Shown here: positions 1 to 7,223 of the stretch, piece after piece
How the letters are laid out: each line of letters opens with the position of its first letter
Numbering within the stretch: position 1 is the first letter of the stretch
NCBI GenBank assembly: GCA_008933765.1
Contig: WBUK01000003.1
Location: forward strand, 124,001-188,000
Source of the DNA: Ignavibacteriaceae bacterium
GTDB lineage: Bacteria > Bacteroidota > Ignavibacteria > Ignavibacteriales > Ignavibacteriaceae
Length of the DNA stretch: 64,000 nt
Direction: 5' to 3'
Program-made: the position numbers and the translations under genes
The notes under the pieces: model-generated
Databases searched by the model: none
Seen by the model: only the letters and a program-made list of their open reading frames with translations
Told to the model about the DNA's origin: nothing

Positions 1-731
1 ATTACTTTCATTTCCATACATTGAAAGCCATAGTGAGGGTGCGGAAGTTCACATGTGGTGTAGAACCCTCCCTCAACAAAGTAGTTTTTTTCGTCAAGTT
101 TTTTAATTTTCACCCCCGAATAAGAGGCATCCGGATTTTGTGTTGAGGCGTAACTTATGTGCCCCCTCTTGGTTTTGAAGTTATACTTCATCACCTCCCC
201 TACATATTTTTCCGACCCATCAATCAGTTCAGGTTTCTGTTTGGTGATGGTAAAGCCGGAACTATCCACTGTTGTTCCAAAAGCATGCACATCGGATGAC
301 TCGAAAAATACGATAATTTTACCGCTTTTTAACTCTGTCGTTTTATATTTTATTACACCCTGGTTATATATTTCCATCCTTTTCAACTTCGTAAAAAAGA
401 GAATAGAATCGGTAGCTGAAGAGTAAACAAGCGTGTCAATATCACTTTTTCTGACAGTATCTTTTTTTACCAATGAATCGCCCGTTATGGAAAGTGAGTC
501 ATTTAATTCCGGAATTGAATCGGCTACAACGGGGATTGAATCGGCAGAACTTTGAAAATTATCTTTTGTCGAAAACGCCTCAGCAGCATTCAACAAACCA
601 TTTGAAGAGATACGCGACTTACCGGGTAAAAAAGTACCGGTGCCGTATGAAAATACAGGTGGTGCTCCAAAAACTTCAAGAGGGAGTAAAAGGTGGAAAA
701 ATAAAGCAAATAACGGGAAAAGTTGCCGCAT
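1..731 (-). CDS. lptD: LptD/OstA-like LPS assembly outer-membrane protein, N-terminal part (cut by window edge)
   Basis: The frame is open from an ATG at 731 to the window edge, giving 243 codons and no stop. The product starts with a hydrophobic signal peptide (MRQLFPLFALFFHLLLPLEV), then a Ser/Asp-rich spacer, then a beta-rich stretch about a modified cell-surface precursor fold. Near the edge it carries YFVEGGFYTTCELPHPHYGF, which resembles the cysteine-containing signature between the OstA-like domain and the barrel in LptD proteins of Bacteroidota relatives. LptD inserts lipopolysaccharide into the outer leaflet. An AGGTGA motif precedes the start, and the ATG lies 9 bp after the upstream oxidoreductase stop, so the two are probably co-transcribed. 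The C-terminal barrel is outside the window. Family call is from motif recognition only. Confidence 0.72.
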   Translation of the reverse strand, partial: MRQLFPLFALFFHLLLPLEVFGAPPVFSYGTGTFLPGKSRISSNGLLNAAEAFSTKDNFQSSADSIPVVADSIPELNDSLSITGDSLVKKDTVRKSDIDTLVYSSATDSILFFTKLKRMEIYNQGVIKYKTTELKSGKIIVFFESSDVHAFGTTVDSSGFTITKQKPELIDGSEKYVGEVMKYNFKTKRGHISYASTQNPDASYSGVKIKKLDEKNYFVEGGFYTTCELPHPHYGFQCMEMKV

Positions 732-740
732 TACAGCTTT

Positions 741-1748
741 TCACCTGCTTTCGCTTTGGCTGATCTTCCTAATCGATTCTTCAATCTTTTCACTGATCTG
801 ATGAGCCACCTTCAGAGCCTTTAGTCCATCTTCACCTGAAACCACAGGTGGCTGACGCATTGCAACAGCTTTTATGAAAAGTGAAAGCTCATACTCTAAG
901 GCGTTAATTTTGGGTGCTTCGGCTTGCTCGTAGATTACACTCTTCGCATTATCACCGACCCCAATGGTACCAAAAGAAAAAGCAGCAATGGAAGTGTCGC
1001 CCGGCGAAATCAGTCTGTAAATCTCGGTTGTTCCGGTTATAAAATCGAGCGTAATATAATTATCTTTTTGGAACAACCGCATTTTCCTCATCTTTTTCTG
1101 CGATATTCTGCTTGCCGTAACAACCGCCACCGCACCGTTTGCAAACTCGATTCTGCAGTTGGCGATGTCGCTCGTTGGTGAAACCACAGGAATACCGGAG
1201 GCATCAATCTTCACCACTTCACTTTTCACGAGGCTTAAAATTATGTCAATATCATGGATCATAAGATCGAGAACCACAGCCACATCGGTTCCCCGCGGGT
1301 TAAACTGAGCCAAACGGTCGGTCTGTATAAATTTTGGGTCTAAATTATATCCTTCAACCGCCAGAATTGCGGGGTTGAACCGCTCGATGTGCCCCACCTG
1401 AATCAGTCTTCCGTTTCGTTTGGCTAACGCAACCAATTTTTCTCCCTCTTCAATGGTTGCGGTCATCGGCTTTTCGATAAAAACATCCAACCCTGCCGCG
1501 AGCGCACGGCTCGCCACTTCATAATGTGCGGTAGTGGTAACGGCAATGCAAACAGCTTCACACCCTGCGAAAAGATCGGTTTCCCTTGCAAAATTTTTTA
1601 CTCCTTGTTCCCTTGCGCAAGTTTCAGATTTTTCGTAGGAAGAATCATAAACACCCACTAACTCAGCATTTTCGATGTTTTTTAACATTTTCACATGCAG
1701 GCTGCCAAGATGCCCTGTGCCCACAACACCAATCTTTACTTTTTTCAT
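741..1748 (-). CDS. Gfo/Idh/MocA-family NAD(P)-dependent oxidoreductase
   Basis: The N-terminal Rossmann fold has the dinucleotide motif GVVGTGHLGSLH at residues 7-18, followed by the EKPMTATIEEGEKLV segment whose EKP lysine is the conserved catalytic-region residue of this family. VGHIERFNPAI and DLMIHDIDIILSL fit the substrate domain. The open frame extends 26 codons upstream, but the ATG at 1748 immediately precedes the Rossmann strand and is the likely start. Length (335 aa) is normal. It sits directly upstream of the LptD-like gene, so a role in sugar-nucleotide oxidation for lipid A or LPS, like GnnA (UDP-GlcNAc 3-dehydrogenase), is plausible. That substrate is inference from context; other members oxidise inositols or other sugars. 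Confidence 0.85.
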   Translation of the reverse strand: MKKVKIGVVGTGHLGSLHVKMLKNIENAELVGVYDSSYEKSETCAREQGVKNFARETDLFAGCEAVCIAVTTTAHYEVASRALAAGLDVFIEKPMTATIEEGEKLVALAKRNGRLIQVGHIERFNPAILAVEGYNLDPKFIQTDRLAQFNPRGTDVAVVLDLMIHDIDIILSLVKSEVVKIDASGIPVVSPTSDIANCRIEFANGAVAVVTASRISQKKMRKMRLFQKDNYITLDFITGTTEIYRLISPGDTSIAAFSFGTIGVGDNAKSVIYEQAEAPKINALEYELSLFIKAVAMRQPPVVSGEDGLKALKVAHQISEKIEESIRKISQSESR

Positions 1749-1913
1749 CCGAATTTTATGCTTTGAATAAGGGTAGTTACAATGAATTAAAAAGTGGCTT
1801 GCCCCATACAAATGAGACAACACCACTTAATATTTAAATTGTGAAATGAAATGAAACTCGACTGCCTTGCGCACTTGAGCCTGCACATTGTGGGTCGGTT
1901 CAAAATCCCGGGT

Positions 1914-2159
1914 TTATTTAGATACTATCTCTACACACTTGATCGAAGAATAAGGCACAAATATCTTAACCTCATTCCCGGCTTCTCTGTCATTTTTAAG
2001 CAGAATGCCTTCGTCGTATGCTCCTTCAAGTTTACCAAACTTAAAAACCACCTCGTAAATCGGCTGATCTTTTGTCGATGGTTCAGCGACAAGACCATAG
2101 TTTTCGTGCATAGTAACCTGTAAAGAAGCGCCTATGTATTGTGACCAATCGAATTTCAT
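1914..2159 (-). CDS. Small hypothetical protein
   Basis: I do not recognise a family. The product is about 81 residues from the ATG at 2159 (MKFDWSQYIGASLQVTMHE) and looks soluble, with alternating beta-rich segments (IYEVVFKFGKLEGAYDEG, EVKIFVPYSSIKCVEIV). It has no signal peptide or membrane segment. AGGAG lies 11 nt upstream of this ATG, which favours it over an upstream in-frame TTG at 2183. It stands alone on the minus strand between the oxidoreductase and the YihY-like gene. A small Sm-like or barrel fold is possible but unproven. Confidence 0.6.
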   Translation of the reverse strand: MKFDWSQYIGASLQVTMHENYGLVAEPSTKDQPIYEVVFKFGKLEGAYDEGILLKNDREAGNEVKIFVPYSSIKCVEIVSK

Positions 2160-2270
2160 GCTATTAAAGACTCCTATATGCAAACTTTTTTAGAATAAGG
2201 ATTTAATATAATAAATGTAGTGATTTTTCGCAAAAGGTAAAATTGCGAATCATCGAAATTTTCCACCCAA

Positions 2271-3323
2271 TTATCGAAAAGTTGTCTGATCGTCCAACCA
2301 TCTTCTGACTTTGTTCCAAGCTTTGAACTTTGAATACTTCTTTCGGATGATCAGGTTCTCGTCGTAAATTCTTGCAAACTCGGCACCGATTATGAAAACC
2401 ATATTAGTGTAATAAATCCAAAAGGCAATCACAATCAGCAGTGAATATGTCCCGTAAATCTGCCCGAAAGATGCAATGTTACTGATATAGTAGCCAAACG
2501 CAAATTTTGCAAGCATCCACAGCCCCGATGCGAGCAAGGCACCAAGCATCAAAGATCTCTTTCTTATTCGTCTGGCGGGTACAATCCGATAGAAAAAATA
2601 AAAAAGAATAAATACTGCCGCAAATGAAACACCAAGTGTGAATGTATCTTTCAGCAATACTGAATCAACAATCCCCAGTATCGGCATTTTTAAGGCAACC
2701 TTTTGCACTACTACCAGAATCGGAATAATCATGAAAATTGCAAAAAAGATCACAATCATCACTAAAATCAGCAGAAAATCAAACAGTTTTGAGACTATTA
2801 TGTTTCTGTCATCCGGTACATCAAAAACCAAGTGAAGAACCGTTCTGATACTTGCGATAAAACCGGAGGCGGCAAACAACAATGCACTAAAACCGATAAT
2901 CCCGGCTACATTTCTGTACTCAACAAGCTCGTTTATTCGCCCCCCGATTAATTCCTTCGCAAATGCGGCATAATCTTCATACGGAATAAGCGTATCAATA
3001 AAAGTGTTGATTCTGCCTACAAATTCCGTTGAGGAAAGAAAATTGCCCAGAAAAAAGAACATAATCAGCGTAAGCGGAATAATGCAAAGAAAAAGCGAAA
3101 ACGCTAACCCACCGGCATTAAGAAACAGATGATGATCACCAATTCGTTCAATAAACTTAAGAATCCACCTTTTATAAAAACTATAAACGGCAGATACCCT
3201 TTTAAATTTTTTTTCACTTTTGAACATACTTCGTTCAAAAACGAAGATTCCGTCAAGTATATTATCTATTGCGGTGAAAAAAGGACCAATATTTTTAGCC
3301 CAGATTCTTTTTAAAGGTACCAT
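2271..3323 (-). CDS. YihY/BrkB-family inner-membrane protein
   Basis: This 350-residue protein has a basic N-terminal cytoplasmic part and six hydrophobic segments at roughly residues 69-98, 137-167, 180-210, 223-250, 257-283 and 291-322. The first contains AGGLAFSLFLCIIPL and the last SLLIVIAFWIYYTNMVFIIG followed by AEFARIYDE, both typical of the YihY/UPF0761 (formerly RNase BN-annotated) family. Its biochemical role is unsettled; despite old annotations it is not an RNase. The C-terminus is a short basic cytoplasmic tail. It is 84 bp downstream of the exonuclease gene on the same strand, so co-transcription is possible. Confidence 0.88.
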   Translation of the reverse strand: MVPLKRIWAKNIGPFFTAIDNILDGIFVFERSMFKSEKKFKRVSAVYSFYKRWILKFIERIGDHHLFLNAGGLAFSLFLCIIPLTLIMFFFLGNFLSSTEFVGRINTFIDTLIPYEDYAAFAKELIGGRINELVEYRNVAGIIGFSALLFAASGFIASIRTVLHLVFDVPDDRNIIVSKLFDFLLILVMIVIFFAIFMIIPILVVVQKVALKMPILGIVDSVLLKDTFTLGVSFAAVFILFYFFYRIVPARRIRKRSLMLGALLASGLWMLAKFAFGYYISNIASFGQIYGTYSLLIVIAFWIYYTNMVFIIGAEFARIYDENLIIRKKYSKFKAWNKVRRWLDDQTTFR

Positions 3324-3407
3324 TGCAAACTATTTTTTCCACACTTCAACGGCTGCGTGCAAGTTGAATAAAACGAAAACGCAAAGCCATTATTTTCACA
3401 AAAGCAC

Positions 3408-4094
3408 TCAGGCAAGATATTCCGTCCAAATTTTGTACAACTGATATGTAGCATAAATATCTCTGCCGCAGTACTTCGCAATTTCTTTAATTTTCCCCTC
3501 GTTGTAGAGGTTTTTCACTTCAGAACCCGACACTTCTTTCGATTTCGGTGTTTTAATGCCAAAACCGTGGCAGTAAAAATCAAGATTAAATTTGCGGGTA
3601 CTGCCGTAAAATGTTAGTTTTTCTAAAAGATCGAGATGTGAAGTGCTGTCGTATCTGTTTCCCATAAGTTTCCTGGAGGGTTTAATCCCAAGTTTAGCCG
3701 AGCGCATCATAAGAAAAGGAACATCAAACCCCCGCCCGTTGAAAGAAATCAGCTGATCAATTTTTTCAACAATCCCCCAGAACCGCCTCAGGATATCCGG
3801 TTCAGGCAAACCTTTGTAGCGGAACCCTGTTTCTTCATCAGCCCACTCTTCTTCGGTTGCGTTTTCATAGTAAACATACCCTTGTGTCCTTTCAACATCA
3901 TACATCCCTATTGCAACCACTTTCGCAGTCAAGGGGTAAAGCGCCGTCCACTCCTTAAGTTCCGCTCTTTTTTTCTCTTTTTCTTTTTCTGTTTTTTCCT
4001 TTTCGGCGTCTCTTAACAGGTATTCCTGCTGCGAGGGAGCAAGTTCATCCCACGGCACACCGACAGTTTCGATGTCAAAAACTAAATGTGTCAT
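3408..4094 (-). CDS. Predicted PolB-like 3'-5' exonuclease (DEDD superfamily)
   Basis: The protein (228 aa) opens with the exonuclease I motif VFDIETVG (Asp-x-Glu metal ligands). The second motif is SFNGRGFDVPFLM at about residues 118-130, and the third region has CGRDIYATYQLYK with the last conserved Asp. This matches the family of stand-alone exonucleases related to the proofreading domain of DNA polymerase B. A lysine/glutamate-rich insertion (EKEKTEKEKEKKRAELKEW) lies between motif I and the core. Its ATG overlaps the stop of the thioesterase gene by 4 nt (ATGA), indicating translational coupling. The substrate and cellular role are not established for the family. Confidence 0.83.
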   Translation of the reverse strand: MTHLVFDIETVGVPWDELAPSQQEYLLRDAEKEKTEKEKEKKRAELKEWTALYPLTAKVVAIGMYDVERTQGYVYYENATEEEWADEETGFRYKGLPEPDILRRFWGIVEKIDQLISFNGRGFDVPFLMMRSAKLGIKPSRKLMGNRYDSTSHLDLLEKLTFYGSTRKFNLDFYCHGFGIKTPKSKEVSGSEVKNLYNEGKIKEIAKYCGRDIYATYQLYKIWTEYLA

Positions 4095-4552
4095 TTTTTC
4101 AACACCCTTTCAAATTTTTTTCTTTCAAATTTTTCAACTTTGTTTACAAATTCATCGGAAAGCGGGAACGAACGCCCCGTTTTTTGGTCAACCTGCGCCA
4201 CCACCCCCGAGCCTTCAGCCACCACTTCCCCGTTTTTAACTTTAACCACAATATGCTCAAACCCATAAGACGACCTGCCGATGTAAGTAATGCGTGTATA
4301 GATGTTCAGTTCATCGTCATATCGCGCGTGCGAACGATAATCGATAACATTACGGACCATGAAAAAGTTGAAACCGTCGCCAAACAAACCTTCCGGCGGC
4401 ATCAGACCCGCTTCTTTAATATATTCCAAACGGGAAAGCTCAAAATAAGAAATATAAACCGCATTATTGCAAACACCAAGCATATCCACTTCCTCAAAAC
4501 GCACCCTTAAATTGGTAGCGTGATAGAACTTATTTCCGTTGTATTCAAACAT
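4091..4552 (-). CDS. Hotdog-fold acyl-CoA thioesterase (4-hydroxybenzoyl-CoA thioesterase/YbgC type)
   Basis: This 153-residue single-domain protein carries the signature FEEVDMLGVCNNAVYISYFE at residues 19-38. It corresponds to the conserved Asp and helix of the 4HBT/YbgC/FadM hotdog family, where the Asp is catalytic. The remaining strands (YDDELNIYTRITYIGRSSYGF) fit the fold. It probably hydrolyses short- or medium-chain acyl-CoA thioesters in the cytoplasm. It lies in a tight minus-strand run: 2 bp after the threonine aldolase stop and overlapping the exonuclease start by 4 nt. The exact substrate cannot be read from the sequence. Confidence 0.85.
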   Translation of the reverse strand: MFEYNGNKFYHATNLRVRFEEVDMLGVCNNAVYISYFELSRLEYIKEAGLMPPEGLFGDGFNFFMVRNVIDYRSHARYDDELNIYTRITYIGRSSYGFEHIVVKVKNGEVVAEGSGVVAQVDQKTGRSFPLSDEFVNKVEKFERKKFERVLKK

Positions 4553-4554
4553 CT

Positions 4555-5577
4555 TTACACCTTTCTTAAAATTTCAATTGCGGCAATAATGTCATTTTTG
4601 CTCACATCTAAGTGAGTGATTGCTCTTACCGTTCCGATGGGCCCCGGACTTAACCTAAGCCCCTTTTCCTCGCACTCGTTGATCACTTCTTCCGGCGATT
4701 TTGAAGTGTGGCTGAAAAGCAGAATATTCGTTTCCACCCGTTGAGCATCTATCCTGAACTGTGGCATATTTGCTATTGCCTCAGCAAGCGTTTGAGCATT
4801 GCGATGGTCGTCGGCTAACCTTTCCCTGTTATTTTGAAGTGCATAGATCCCCGCGGCAGCCAACACTCCCAACTGGCGTGTTCCCCCGCCCCATGCTTTC
4901 CTGAAACGGAAAGCCTCCTGAATAAACTCTTTTGTACCTGCGATAACCGAACCTATCGGCGCCCCCAAACCTTTTGAAAGACACGCTGAAACCGAATCAA
5001 ATTTAGCGGTAATTTCTTTTGGCTCAACCCCAAGATAAACTGCAGCATTCCAGGCTCTTGCACCGTCAAGGTGGAATATAAGGTTGTGGCTTCTAACAAA
5101 ACCGCAGAGCGTATCAATTTGTTCAATAGAATAAACTTTCCCCATTCTTCTGTTGTGCGTGTTTTCAACCGCAACAATTTTGGTGCGGGGCATATAGTAT
5201 GCCTCTTTCGGTCTTATTGCCGGTAACACTGCCTCCGGGGTCAAGATTCCATCGGGCGTGAAAACAGGAAAGATTTGCAGCCCGCTGAGCACCGCCGGCG
5301 ACCCCGATTCGTAGTAAAAAATGTGCGATTCGGCGTCGCAAATTACCTCATCATGAGGTTGTGAGTGTGTTTTAAGGCAAAGCTGATTCCCCATTACACC
5401 ACTGAAAACAAAAAGTGCAGCTTCAAACCCCAGCAGTTCGGCAGCGTATTCCTGAAATTTATTTACCGTGGGGTCTTCACCGAAAACATCATCCCCGGTT
5501 TCGGCGTCGTACATCGCCTTTCTCATTCCCTCTGATGGTTTTGTAACGGTATCGCTGCGAAGGTCTATTTTATCCAA
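4555..5577 (-). CDS. ltaE: Low-specificity L-threonine aldolase
   Basis: This is a PLP-dependent fold-type I enzyme of 340 aa, normal for the family, cleaving L-threonine or allo-threonine to glycine and acetaldehyde. The N-terminal IDLRSDTVTKPSEGMRKAM and GDDVFGEDPTVN segments are diagnostic. FHLDGARAWNAAV holds the PLP-binding Asp, and VSACLSKGLGAPIGSVIAG carries the Schiff-base lysine. The only in-frame start at this position is TTG at 5577, with no clear Shine-Dalgarno sequence. The 40-bp tandem array described separately begins immediately upstream of that codon and shares short similarity with the start region. It heads the ltaE-thioesterase-exonuclease operon. Confidence 0.92.
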   Translation of the reverse strand: MDKIDLRSDTVTKPSEGMRKAMYDAETGDDVFGEDPTVNKFQEYAAELLGFEAALFVFSGVMGNQLCLKTHSQPHDEVICDAESHIFYYESGSPAVLSGLQIFPVFTPDGILTPEAVLPAIRPKEAYYMPRTKIVAVENTHNRRMGKVYSIEQIDTLCGFVRSHNLIFHLDGARAWNAAVYLGVEPKEITAKFDSVSACLSKGLGAPIGSVIAGTKEFIQEAFRFRKAWGGGTRQLGVLAAAGIYALQNNRERLADDHRNAQTLAEAIANMPQFRIDAQRVETNILLFSHTSKSPEEVINECEEKGLRLSPGPIGTVRAITHLDVSKNDIIAAIEILRKV

Positions 5578-5580
5578 TTT

Positions 5581-5820
5581 TTTTCTGTATCTGTTTTATG
5601 TTTGTTTTTTTTAACCGGTGTTTTCTGTTTTTATCCCACTTCACACTTTTGAACCCGGTTATTGCCGTTTTAATTCTATTTCATGTTCTAAAAGCGTGAT
5701 ATTGCTGTTTGGATCCTGTATCATGCTTCTTAACAGGGTTATTGCTGTTTGAATTCTATTTAGCGCTTATAAACCGGGTTATTGCCGTTCTTATCCTGTT
5801 CTTAGTTTTAATTCGCCAAA
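5581..5820. repeat. 40-bp imperfect tandem repeats, about 5-6 copies
   Basis: Written in 40-nt rows from 5581, the sequence aligns column by column. Rows start TTTTCTGTAT, TTTTCTGTTT, ATTGCCGTTT, ATTGCTGTTT, ATTGCTGTTT and ATTGCCGTTC (5581, 5621, 5661, 5701, 5741, 5781). The three middle copies are most alike and usually end in AACCCGGTT or AACAGGGTT. There are no unique spacers, so this is not a CRISPR array. The array directly abuts the TTG start of ltaE. Read on the minus strand, its units contain GGATAAAAACAGA-like words resembling the start of that gene, suggesting that the array grew from the gene's 5' end. Confidence 0.85.
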
Positions 5821-5958
5821 TTAATTAAAACAAAACCTGAAAATTTTCGTTAAAAGATGAAAAATTTTCAAATTCGTTCTTTTACAACTTCAAAAATACC
5901 AATTTTTTGTAAGTTGCTGAATTATTGTTTCGAAGTTATCGGATTTTAATTCTTAATG

Positions 5959-6129
5959 TTTTCAAATTAAACACAGCGCCGGGTGAGTAATTTGCTTTTA
6001 GAAATGTGGCGTTGGGTGAGATATGTGGTTTCAAAAATATGGGCTGTGGTGAGGTTACGGTTTTAAAAATGTGTCGTGACGGGGATGAACTTTGGTTCTA
6101 AAAAATGTCACGACGGGGACAGAAGCAGG
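5959..6129. repeat. Second imperfect tandem array, 32-37 bp units, about 5 copies
   Basis: Units start at 5959, 5996, 6029, 6061 and 6096 with TTTTCAAA, TTTTAGAAATGTGG, TTTCAAAAATATGG, TTTTAAAAATGTGT and TTCTAAAAAATGTC. Each continues into a G-rich half (GGGTGAG, GGTGAGG, GACGGGGA, GACGGGGAC). Copies differ by point changes and small indels, so the array is old compared with a perfect duplication. It has no similarity in unit to the neighbouring 40-bp array. No coding frame is convincing here. Confidence 0.75.
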
Positions 6130-6153
6130 TTTCACAAGAGTCAGCAAAAATAA

Positions 6154-6287
6154 GGGGTGCCGGTAACGAAGCCGGCACCCCGAAAAAATTTTCGACCGGA
6201 ATGGTTTATTCTTCCAAATAAACCATTGTAAAAGTACCGGTAAATATGACCTAAAACACAAATTGAACCTTTTACCGGATTTTTTTT
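6154..6287 (+). other. Stacked hairpins ending in a T-run; candidate structured RNA or regulatory RNA
   Basis: Three inverted repeats occur in succession. GGGGTGCCGG (6154-6163) pairs with CCGGCACCCC (6172-6181). AATGGTTTATT (6200-6210) pairs with AATAAACCATT (6217-6227). CCGGTAAA (6237-6244) pairs with TTTACCGG (6271-6278), followed by eight T residues at 6280-6287, the arrangement of a factor-independent terminator on the plus strand. Read on the minus strand, the first hairpin is also followed by TTATTTTT. No protein-coding frame in the region is convincing and no known RNA family was recognised. It may be a small RNA with its own terminator or just terminators facing each other. Confidence 0.4.
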
Positions 6288-6339
6288 ACCACTTGTCCAT
6301 AAATTGTTTATTTTATTTTGTTTAATGATTATATTTGCA

Positions 6340-6408
6340 TTGTACAAAGTGTATATTTTTGTACAATTGTCAAAAATTTTTGACAATAAACTAAACCATT
6401 TAAATACT
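6340..6408 (+). promoter_or_regulatory. Palindromic operator cluster overlapping a possible promoter
   Basis: TTGTACAA, itself a palindrome, occurs at 6340-6347 and 6359-6366 with 19-nt spacing. It is followed directly by a perfect 20-nt palindrome at 6367-6386 (TTGTCAAAAA plus its complement). The right arm contains TTGACA (6380-6385), which could serve as a -35 element with AATACT about 17 nt downstream. The cluster lies about 130 bp before the small T9SS-tail gene. Its density suggests binding by one or more dimeric repressors or activators. The promoter assignment is weak, because many Bacteroidota-group promoters use TTTG/TAnnTTTG elements instead. Confidence 0.5.
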
Positions 6409-6518
6409 GAAAGTGTTTAAATAATTAAAAGGAAAGCATTTAGAAAGTTCTGTACATTCCGGCATAGTTGTTGTTAGTAAATTCACAATAAGTGAAAACA
6501 ACACAAAAAGGTTTTAAG

Positions 6519-6896
6519 ATGAAAAAAATATTATCAATCATAGCATTCACAGTCGCCTTCACGGGTGCAGTTCTGGCAGGTTATACAACCACAGAAACAG
6601 TAACGGTTCAAAAGAGCGGTGGGGATAACCCAAAATCGTTCGTTTTGGATCAGAACTACCCAAACCCTTTTAACCCTGAAACAAATATTCGGTATCAGTT
6701 GCCGGTATCAGGTCAGGTAAGGCTTTCTGTCTTCAACCTTCTTGGCGTTGAAGTTGCCGTGCTTGTCGATGATTATCAGTCAGCCGGAACTTATAATGTA
6801 CATTTTAACGCTTCCTCTTTTCAGTCAGGTGTCTATCTTTACAAACTGAAAGTTGGCAACACAACCATAACCCGTAAAATGACCCTGCTGAAATAA
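6519..6896 (+). CDS. Minimal T9SS C-terminal sorting-domain protein
   Basis: The 125-residue product from the ATG at 6519 has a signal peptide (MKKILSIIAFTVAFTGAVLA), a spacer of about 25 residues, then a full type A T9SS sorting domain. That domain starts at the NYPNPFNPETNIRYQLP box, has the VRLSVFNLLGVEVAVL core and ends SGVYLYKLKVGNTTITRKM plus TLLK. There is no cargo domain. AAGG lies 8 nt before this ATG; the frame also opens at a GTG at 6492. It has its own terminator and a palindromic regulatory cluster upstream, so it is probably a single-gene unit. It could be a small surface-displayed peptide, a remnant of a larger cargo, or a regulator of the secretion route. Confidence 0.85.
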   Translation: MKKILSIIAFTVAFTGAVLAGYTTTETVTVQKSGGDNPKSFVLDQNYPNPFNPETNIRYQLPVSGQVRLSVFNLLGVEVAVLVDDYQSAGTYNVHFNASSFQSGVYLYKLKVGNTTITRKMTLLK

Positions 6897-6920
6897 TAAA
6901 TAACATTTTAGTTATCTGAG

Positions 6921-6950
6921 AGCTGCGCCTAAACCGCGCAGCTTTTTTTT
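6921..6950 (+). terminator. Factor-independent terminator after the minimal T9SS-tail gene
   Basis: AGCTGCGC (6921-6928) and GCGCAGCT (6936-6943) form a perfect 8-bp GC-rich stem with a 7-nt loop, followed by a run of eight T residues. It lies 25 bp after the stop codon. Confidence 0.9.
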
Positions 6951-7223
6951 GCTGTTCCGTCTAATTTTTCGCACCGGTATCAGCAAAAACCATTTACATT
7001 AATAGTATCTTTCTTCTTCCATTGCCGGCAACTTAACCATCACCACCGGCTCAAAAAAACACAACCACTGCCGTCGTCATTAAATAACTGCCACAACACA
7101 TCTTAAAAAACAAACAATACGCAGAATGACAAATAATCCGTTTTGTTCAGTAACTATTCTCTTTGCTCTTACAAATTATATCACTAACTTTACACTGAAC
7201 TTTATTCACGAAAAGGTTGATAA
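6951..7223. other. Noncoding spacer before the amidase gene
   Basis: The roughly 270 bp between the terminator and the amidase start hold no convincing frame, repeat or hairpin. The last bases (AAAAGGTTGATAA) give an AAAGG ribosome-binding site 9 nt before the ATG at 7224. I could not fix a promoter. Confidence 0.5.

Noticed and set aside
5621-5820. CRISPR array
   Set aside because: The 40-bp units are contiguous and imperfect, with no unique spacers and no cas genes nearby. The same applies to 47640-47795.
6055-6386. Minus-strand frames in the repeat and hairpin region
   Set aside because: They run through tandem repeats and perfect hairpins and have no ribosome-binding site or domain.
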